Shown here: piece after piece, positions 57,275 to 64,000 of the stretch
Layout: every line of letters begins with the position of its first letter
Position numbering within the stretch: the first letter of the stretch is position 1
DNA from: Bicyclus anynana
Taxonomy: Eukaryota > Arthropoda > Insecta > Lepidoptera > Nymphalidae
DNA: 64,000 bases
Assembly: GCF_947172395.1 (NCBI RefSeq)
Contig: NC_069102.1
Coordinates: forward strand, 11,376,442-11,440,441
Direction of reading: 5' to 3'
Position numbers and translations under genes: made by a program
The notes under the pieces: generated by a model
The model's database searches: none
Seen by the model: the letters and a program-made list of their open reading frames with translations, nothing else
Told to the model about the DNA's origin: nothing

Positions 57275-57568
57275 GAGGAAAACATTAGCAGTGGTGTCCT
57301 GGGTTTGATCCCTGGCTGGGCCGATTGAGGTTTTCTCAATTGGTCTAGGTCTGGCTGGTGGAAGGCTTCGGCCAGTTACCACCTTACTGGCAAAGACCTA
57401 CCACTAAGCGATTTAGCATTCCGGTATGTTGCCATGTAGAAACCAAAAGGGGTGTGGATTGTCTTACTACTCCTAACAAGTTAGCCCGTTACCATCTTAG
57501 ATTACATCATCACTTACCATCAGGTGAGATTGTAGTCAAGGGCTAACTTGTAAAGAATAAAAAAAAAC
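57275..57568 (+). repeat. SINE family A copy
   Basis: Box B-like GGGTTTGATCCCTGGCTGG, body GGTGGAAGGCTTCGGCC and AAGCGATTTAGCATTCCGG, 3' part CATCACTTACCATCAGGTGA and A-rich tail. A second partial copy follows directly at 57632-57775 (GTTTGATCCCCGGCTGGACC to an A-rich tail). Confidence 0.85.
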
Positions 57569-57631
57569 CTGCTCCAATGTGGATTGGTAGTTATGGTGTT
57601 AATATACCACTATCAGATGTTTATGATAATT

Positions 57632-57775
57632 AATGTTCCGAAGGTCCTGTGTTTGATCCCCGGCTGGACCAATTGAGACATACGGCCAAACGATTTAGCA
57701 TTCCGGTGTGACGTGTAGCAACTGAAAGGGTTGTGGATTTTCAGTTTAACTTGTAAAGAATAAAAAATAAAATAA
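57632..57775 (+). repeat. SINE family A, internally deleted copy
   Basis: Contains GTCCTGTGTTTGATCCCCGG, CCAAACGATTTAGCATTCCG and AACTTGTAAAGAATAAAA, but lacks the middle of the element. It lies about 60 bp after the previous copy, in the same orientation. Confidence 0.75.
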
Positions 57776-59414
57776 AACAGTAACATTCTGCTCTCAGTAG
57801 AGAATTTTGAATGGTATATCTAAATGCCTAGATAAACTAACTCTGCGAACCCATTGTAATTATGACACTGTTGTTGGCTGGTGAAGGAATAAAACACCCT
57901 AAAGAGCTAGAGAACTGTTCAAATCCTTTAATAATAAGTCTGTTTGTGAAGTCACTCATCACACACTTAGGTAAACCTATGTATATTAGTGCCGATTCAT
58001 ACGAGACTTAGAGATTAACACTGGGATAAAAATAACATGCGGACTTTTCTAAACGACAGAGGAAATGCCCACCCTCTCCTTTTGCGCAGCCCGGATGTGC
58101 TAAATACTTCCCAACAAAGAAATTACTGCTATAACTAGTGCAGGGACATGTAGTAGACAAGCAGCGCGATCAATTATTAATCGGGCATTGTTGATTGTTC
58201 TTCAGTTGGCTAACTGTAAGTTAACCACTTGTAGTTACGCTAACCACCTTAGCCCTGCTTTGCCTGAGTTAAGGGTTGTTTTAATGAGAAACTTCTTAAG
58301 AAATGGACATCGACAAAATTAGATAGAGGTAGTTTTCTTTTTTGTTTACTTTTATATTTTTGATTAACAATAACACAAACGAAGTAAACTTTGCTCCTAA
58401 GATCACTATAATTTAGTAAAACTTTGCTCAATTTCTAAATTCTCTTTATAACCTGAAAAATAAAAATTTTGTTTTGTTTTGTTAAATTAAAATTTCCAAT
58501 CCACAGGTTATTAATATGCTATGTTTCACCACAGACTAATAGGATATCCCGTTATTTTGACACTAGCCTACACAGACAACAGGGAGATTACCAAATAGTC
58601 CAAATAGCCCTTGGTTAAATTTGTTAATTGCGTTTTGTTACTTGAGTTGCATGTACCATTTTCTCACGCTATTTTCTTCAATAGTAGATATTTTTCGTGA
58701 AATTTAATGCTTCTTTAATGTTTTAAACAAAAGACATAAAACTTTGTTAAAATATATGCATTATTATGGAGTTTGACTTAAATTTGATAATATTATTAAC
58801 GATAGTTTCACTATCGTTTTGCATAAACAATACGCAATCTTCATGAATGATTTCAGTTCATCGTTCACCATCCGGTCTTCATATAATGAACTAAATTAGA
58901 CAATACCAATGTAAAGTTACGATTGATCGTTGATCGTAGCCGATCGTATGAACTTTACGATCAATGAACTCCGTTAGACAATTAGGCCCCTGACTGGAAT
59001 TAATTTTCCGATTGTAGAATGAAGAGCTCAAAAGTGCTAGAACCCAGTTAAAAAAAAATATGGCAAAATCAATAGAGGATCTAGAAGGGTGGTCTATGAG
59101 AAGGATTCTAGATTAATCTCGAATTTAAAATATGTTCTTTGATCTCGATTCTACTCCTGCTCTTTGATTTGACAGAGTACTTAATATTTGTCTAGGGTTT
59201 GGTCCGCTAAAATATCTGTATCTGTTCTTTTTTTCTGTTTAATTTTGGTGACATACGTCAATTGTCATTTATTATTTTAAAAGAAAATTGAAATTTCGAG
59301 GAAGTGCAAACCACGAATTTCCCTTGATTTTTAATATTCAAAGTACAATAAGTGAAGCATTAGGACTTGAAATATTTTAAGCTGGCGGCACCTGGTCCGT
59401 ACAGGCCTCAAACA

Positions 59415-62400
59415 ATGGAGGTAGACGTGTATACCATTCCCGAAACTTCTCGTTTACCCCTCATAGACGAAACATCGGCACTTGGGACAGCGGCACCGAA
59501 AGACAGGTTCGTTATTTACAGTAAATACGTAACATACGCGAATTCTTTGCAAAAATTCACGTATGTACCAGTAACTTCTATAATTTCCAACAAGTTTAGA
59601 ACACTTTGTTTTACGTGGTACTTAGTAGTAAAGTTCGCAGTTGTACTAATTATAAAATAATATTCATATAACACCCACGCTACCGCCTAAAGCTCTCGTT
59701 ATATTAGGACATGCTCTACAATTTTTTGGCCTTGTTGTATAATGTAAAAATGTACCATGTGCTCAAGGTTTTACTTTTTTTATGAATACATTCTGACTGT
59801 AAAAAGTTTCTATTGTATAGTTAAGTTCTTTGTTGTTAAATTTTTCTTTGACACGCTTGATGCATTTTTATGAGTGGTGTGGCAATCTCAGCTGTTTCAA
59901 TAGCCTGTTTATCAATATCTGCTTATTAATGTCATATCTATAACATTATACATTGTTAAGAAACTTATGAGTACAATTTTATTATTGAAAGAGTAAAATA
60001 GTCTTACTTGGTTAGGTTATAACACAATCAAGTGATAATAAAGTCAGGCACGCAAAGTCATTAGTTTGAAATTAAAAAAAAGTCTTAACAACCTTACTGC
60101 TAAGAGTTCAGATTTAATACAGAGAGGTTGTGGGTTTGATCCCAGCCCATTGAACTATTGCCATACCTACTCCTAACATAGTCTTTACACCAAATTAGAG
60201 GACTACTATTGCTCATATGCTTAAAAAAAAATTACATGTACTACAAAAGATTGATTCTTGTAGAGCAATCATAAGTTTGCTTATTTAGAGAGAGATAAAT
60301 ATGTTTGACTAATAGTGGTTACTAATAAATGTTAAAGAGAGGGATTTGCCAGACAATTACAGACAATTATCTTGTGGCGTGATTATATAACTTTCTAGAC
60401 CTGAGCCAAAACTTAATCTTCATAATCTCAAAAGTTCTGATTTCAATCATCATTATCATCCCATATTCTGCTCATTGCTGAGCTCGAGTCTCCTCTCAAA
60501 ATGAGAGGGGTTAGGCCAATAGTCCACCACGCTGGCCCATGGCAGCCTTCACTACACAGAGAATTAAGAAAATTCTCTGGTATGCAGGTTTCCTCACAAT
60601 GTTTTTCCTTCACTGTTTGAGACACGTGATATTTAATTTCTTAAAATGCACACAACTGAAAAGTTGGAGGTACATGCCCCGGACTGGAACCCACACCCTC
60701 CAAAATTGGAGACAGGCTATCACAGCTCACATCACTCACATTAAAACAGCATTATTTTAGTACATAAAAGTTATAGTATTCTGTTAAAAGTAAAGTAGCT
60801 AATTGTAATCTTTAACATTAATACATATACATAAAAATGTGTTTCATAAGAAATATGGTATAATAATACACAAACAAGTACAGGATAATGATTAATTAAT
60901 TGATTTCTTACTGATTGCATACCTTTTTATTAACTCAACATTTATTTATGGTAATCTTGTAATGTTAGTAATCTTAATTCCTATGTTAATGATAAATAAC
61001 ATCTGCATAGTAAATCTAATGCAGTAAATTAAATTCTTCACATGGGTAAATTTTTTTTCTGATTGGTTGTGATGTAGGTATAAGCAGCGCCGGCCTGAAG
61101 TAAGTTTTAAAAAGGAGCGAGATATAAATATGGCGCCTAATAATATGCAGATACATATACCAAATTATGAGTGTTAAAGAGTAAGAATGAATGAAACGCG
61201 AAGAACTTGACCATACTCTGGGGTGACCAATTGAAAATCAGGCACAGTACCGTCTACGGTTGACTAGGATTATCATTTAGGCGCTCTCTAGGATTTAGCG
61301 CCTGGAGAGACTGCTCTGGTAATAAGATACCACAAAGAGTATTAAATCCACTAGCTGACGCCGCACCCACGGTTTCACCCACATGGTACCCGTTCCTGTA
61401 GGAATACAGGGATAATATATAGCCTATAGCCTTCCTCGACAAATGGGCTATGTTCCTGAGATTAGCGCGTACAATCAAACAAACTCTTCAGCTTTATAAT
61501 ATTAGTATAGATATGTAATTTTTTTAATTGCGTGTTGACTTGTTCTGAAGGAAATCTCTGCTCTTAGATTTTCTCTTGCATTTTTGACTTGAATGTAAAA
61601 CAGTATTTTGTTTGCTATGTAACAGGTTGATATCTGTATTGGACCAAGTTGAGATGAGGGTGGAGCGTCTCAGAAGGGACACTATACGTATCGAGGAAGA
61701 AAAGGACTCCTTGCTCTCAACCCTGGACAGTGTGAAGCATTCAGAACTGCTCTCCGAGATATCCGAATGTAATTATTTTTTATTATTAAAATATTATAGG
61801 ACAGCAACATCTGATCTTAATAAGTAAAGCCTACCTCTAAATTATTATTTTTTGCTTTTATGGAGCCATGTAAGTTTTAATAATTTTGTATTTTTTAACC
61901 GACTTCCAAAAAGAAGGAGGTTCTATGTTCGGCCGTATGTATGTTTTTTTTTATTGTGTAGGGAGTATAATGTATTTATTTTAAAATAAGTGCAGGATAA
62001 GTATAATGTATACACTAACCTAAGAACTAGGTACCAGATCTGACTGGGTTTTTTGCAACATACTGTATAACTTCTTTTTTATGAATGTGAATGGAAATCC
62101 TCACATTCGTATTTCTAAATTACAATTGAGGAAGAAGATTTGTATCTCACTGTAGCATTTTAAATATTTCAGAGTTCTTAGTTGAATTATACTGAATTAA
62201 CAAAAAAGATTTTGTGATAGCCCAGTGGATGACTTCTGCCTTCGATTCAGAGGGCAAAGGTTCGAATCCAGCCTGGGGCATGCACCTCGCAACTTTTCAG
62301 TCATGTCCATTTTAAGAATTTAAATATCACGTGTCTCAAATGAAGGAAAACATTGTGAGGAAACCTGCATACCTGAGAATTTTCTTAGTGTCTGAAGTCT

Positions 62401-63776
62401 GTGAAGTCAGCCAATCCGCATTAGGCCAGCGTGGTGGACTAAGGCCTAACCCCTCTCATCCTGAGATGAGACTCGTGCTCAACGTGAGTCGAATATGGGT
62501 TGTTAATGAAATGATGAAAGAACAAAAACAACAGAGTTGATTACCATTAATCGGTTATGGTAAAGATTAAAGTCAAGATCATACTGACCATTGTATGTAA
62601 ATCAACTCTTTCAATTAGAGATGCTATTTTATCTCTTTTATATTATAAAATATACACAGGCCATTGTCAATAGAAATATATCCTTATTTTTATGACATAA
62701 GAACCATATTTCTTTTATAATTTAAGATTATTGAATAATAGAGAAAATTGTACCTTATTTTTTTATATGAACCTGCAGAAAGATAAGTGACAAAGGATAT
62801 TGCACCTTATTTCCAGGTGATAAGGATGATATAGCCCGGTACGCGGACCGCATCCTGGCGCGAGCCATGACGGTGGAGGTGGCGGTGCGAACGGACCGTG
62901 ACACACAACAAGAAGAGGCTCTGTATCAGGTTAGACAATTATTATTATTTTCATGAAATTAGTAATAGCCAAGTTATCTATGGACTTAACCTCGAAATTT
63001 AACTGAATATTAATTTATAATATGAATAATACTCACGATAGGTCAAATTAAACTGAATAAGTTCAATTTTGGTATAAAAATCTATTTTGCTAGTCTAAAT
63101 GATGTCTTGTTTTAAGTAAGGTCATGTGTGATATAGATATTAAAAATCAAAGAAAATTTACGTCTTATTTGACAGTGCTTTAATGTTTTTGTATGCACTG
63201 CACATATTTCACAAAATTCACATATTTTCAGGAACAGTTAAATCAATTGTCTTGTCAAATGAAAAACTGTAATGTTAGTTTAAGTTTGTAAATAAATAAA
63301 AAAATGAAAAAATTGATTGTGAATTTCACTGATGGTGATGATGATTATCTTGTTTTTTTTTGTTTAAAAATCATAAGTTATGTTGAAAAAATAACTGGCA
63401 ATGTCTGGACAACACAGGAAACATGACCAGACAGCGCAGATATATTATAAAACAAATTCCACACATAATAGAAAATAAAACAGCTCTGCACAATCTTTGC
63501 TCAAAAGTAAAAAAAAATAAACATTGTATATTCCAGGTCAACTTACTAATAGACCAGCTAGTGGTGTCGGTACACGAGGACACCGTAGTGGCGCACTCTC
63601 GCTGCCAGACCTACATGAACGCCTGCACGTCCCAACCGGAGGCCAGCAGTGGCACCGACAGGAACTTCGAGACCGCCATACTTGGCTGCACGTTAGACGA
63701 CCAGAAAAGGATCAAGAAACGCCTCCAGGGTCTCCTCGATTACTTCGCGAAACTAAACGTCACCACATACTCGTGA
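59415..63776 (+). CDS. BAG2: BAG family molecular chaperone regulator 2
   Basis: BAG2 is a cytosolic Hsc70/Hsp70 nucleotide-exchange co-chaperone known to inhibit the ubiquitin ligase CHIP. Exons: 59415-59506, 61626-61768, 62817-62929, 63537-63776; 588 nt, 195 aa (human 211). The coiled-coil N-terminal part LISVLDQVEMRVERLRRDTI, RIEEEKDSLLSTLDSV matches the human LLESLDQLELRVEALRE region. Exon 3 has ADRILARAMTVEVAVRTDRD. Exon 4 has the BAG-domain end FETAILGCTLDDQKRIKKRL followed by QGLLDYF. The first exon (MEVDVYTIPETSRLPLIDET) is not conserved. The donor of exon 1 is the weak GTTCGT but fits phase 2. The ATG at 59415 is the first in frame. No poly(A) signal before the window end. Confidence 0.95.
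60441..60735 (-). repeat. SINE family B, antisense
   Basis: Minus-strand copy with the tail GAGCTCAGCAATGAGCAG, middle GAGGAAACCTGCATACCAGA and ATCACGTGTCTCAA, and a degraded head. Inside BAG2 intron 1. Confidence 0.8.
61350..61516 (+). repeat. SINE-like repeat, family D, internally deleted
   Basis: CTAGCTGACGCCGCACCC, TATAGCCTATAGCCTTCCTC, GACAAATGGGCTATG then directly TTCCTGAGATTAGCGCG, so the middle of the family is missing. It ends CTTCAGCTTTATAATATTAG about 110 bp before BAG2 exon 2. Confidence 0.8.
61899..61945 (+). repeat. Family C repeat fragment
   Basis: AACCGACTTCCAAAAAGAAG, then GAGGTTCTATGTTCGGCCGT and ATGTATG followed by a T-tract, as at 19788. In BAG2 intron 2. Confidence 0.75.
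62212..62515 (+). repeat. tRNA-derived SINE, family B
   Basis: Head TGATAGCCCAGTGGATGAC and GGTTCGAATCCAGCCTGG (box A/B-like), body ATCACGTGTCTCAAATGAAG, GAGGAAACCTGCATACCTGA and GCCAATCCGCATTAGG, tail TCGAATATGGGTTGTTAATG. In BAG2 intron 2. Confidence 0.85.
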
Positions 63777-64000
63777 GTTCAACAAACTTTACCATATCCA
63801 GTGATGTATGCTTTCACAAGTTTATGCGTGTCTCACATCTACAGCCTGCCTTGGATTCGGTCTCGAGTCGTCTAGAGTAAGTAGCGTTATGCGATGTTGT
63901 ATAACCAGCCTCCGTAACCAAGTGGCACGTCTCCTCTAATCTCTTTCTACGATCGCTAACGCTTCGAAAACTAGAAAGATGTATGGGAATGACATTTGCT
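63777..64000 (+). other. BAG2 3' UTR or downstream sequence
   Basis: Nothing coding recognised. No AATAAA before the window edge. Confidence 0.4.

Larger units (their letters stand above)
54216..58991. mobile_element. Interval bounded by 20 bp perfect terminal inverted repeat (possible DNA transposon)
   Basis: AGGGGCCTAATTGTCTAACG at 54216-54235 has its exact complement at 58972-58991. Beyond 20 bp the ends share only loose ATCGT/ACGAT-rich character. No transposase ORF is recognisable inside, and no target-site duplication is evident, so it could be a large non-autonomous element with later insertions or two unrelated MITE ends. Confidence 0.45.
53373..59414. other. Intergenic repeat-rich region upstream of BAG2
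   Basis: No conserved gene. Contents: a 20 bp inverted repeat pair bounding 54216-58991, a decayed LINE remnant near 54755-54975, a diverged family D repeat at about 55822-56040, SINE A copies at 57275-57568 and 57632-57775. The stretch 59000-59414 directly before BAG2 looks single-copy and probably contains its promoter and 5' UTR. Confidence 0.5.

Overview
The window is animal nuclear DNA: genes split into GC-rich exons with canonical splice sites, embedded in AT-rich introns and intergenic DNA crowded with LINEs, tRNA-derived SINEs, MITE-like hairpins and simple repeats. Gene content, short introns, and a Jockey-type LINE beside an I-type LINE point to an insect; the SINE families and the 'accgacttccaaaaag' and 'tagctgacgccgcgcgg' repeats are typical of Lepidoptera. 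The order is inferred and the species is not resolved.

Five conserved single-copy-type genes were reconstructed by splice phase and protein similarity. (1) Muskelin (MKLN1), minus strand, 42-9660, 10 exons seen, C-terminus beyond the left edge. (2) TMEM209, plus strand, 11259-16000, 7 coding exons, with a start codon apparently split by intron 1. (3) NAXD, the ATP-dependent NAD(P)HX dehydratase, minus strand, 18225-19451, 2 exons. (4) FAM91A1, plus strand, 21450-42092, 19 exons, whose intron 6 carries a broken antisense Jockey-type LINE. (5) BAG2, plus strand, 59415-63776, 4 exons. Muskelin/TMEM209 and NAXD/FAM91A1 are divergent pairs; TMEM209 and NAXD converge. The genes share no pathway: E3 ligase receptor, nuclear envelope, metabolite repair, endosome-to-Golgi tethering, and Hsp70 co-chaperone.

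Between FAM91A1 and BAG2 lies a 17 kb repeat-rich desert. It holds an apparently intact 5.7 kb I-type LINE (47630-53361) with both ORFs open and an 11 bp target-site duplication, followed by a 4.8 kb interval bounded by a 20 bp inverted repeat.

The most unusual signal is repeated tandem duplication of GC-rich exons together with a few tens of intronic bases. Muskelin exon 9 is present about five times and FAM91A1 exon 7 three times, both with a period of exactly 158 bp. Muskelin exon 5 has a small partial copy and FAM91A1 exon 8 a decayed partial copy. The spacers inside the arrays (41 and 26 bp) are too short to be ordinary introns and 158 is not a multiple of 3, so only one copy per array should be usable. 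This is either a real local duplication process or an assembly artefact.
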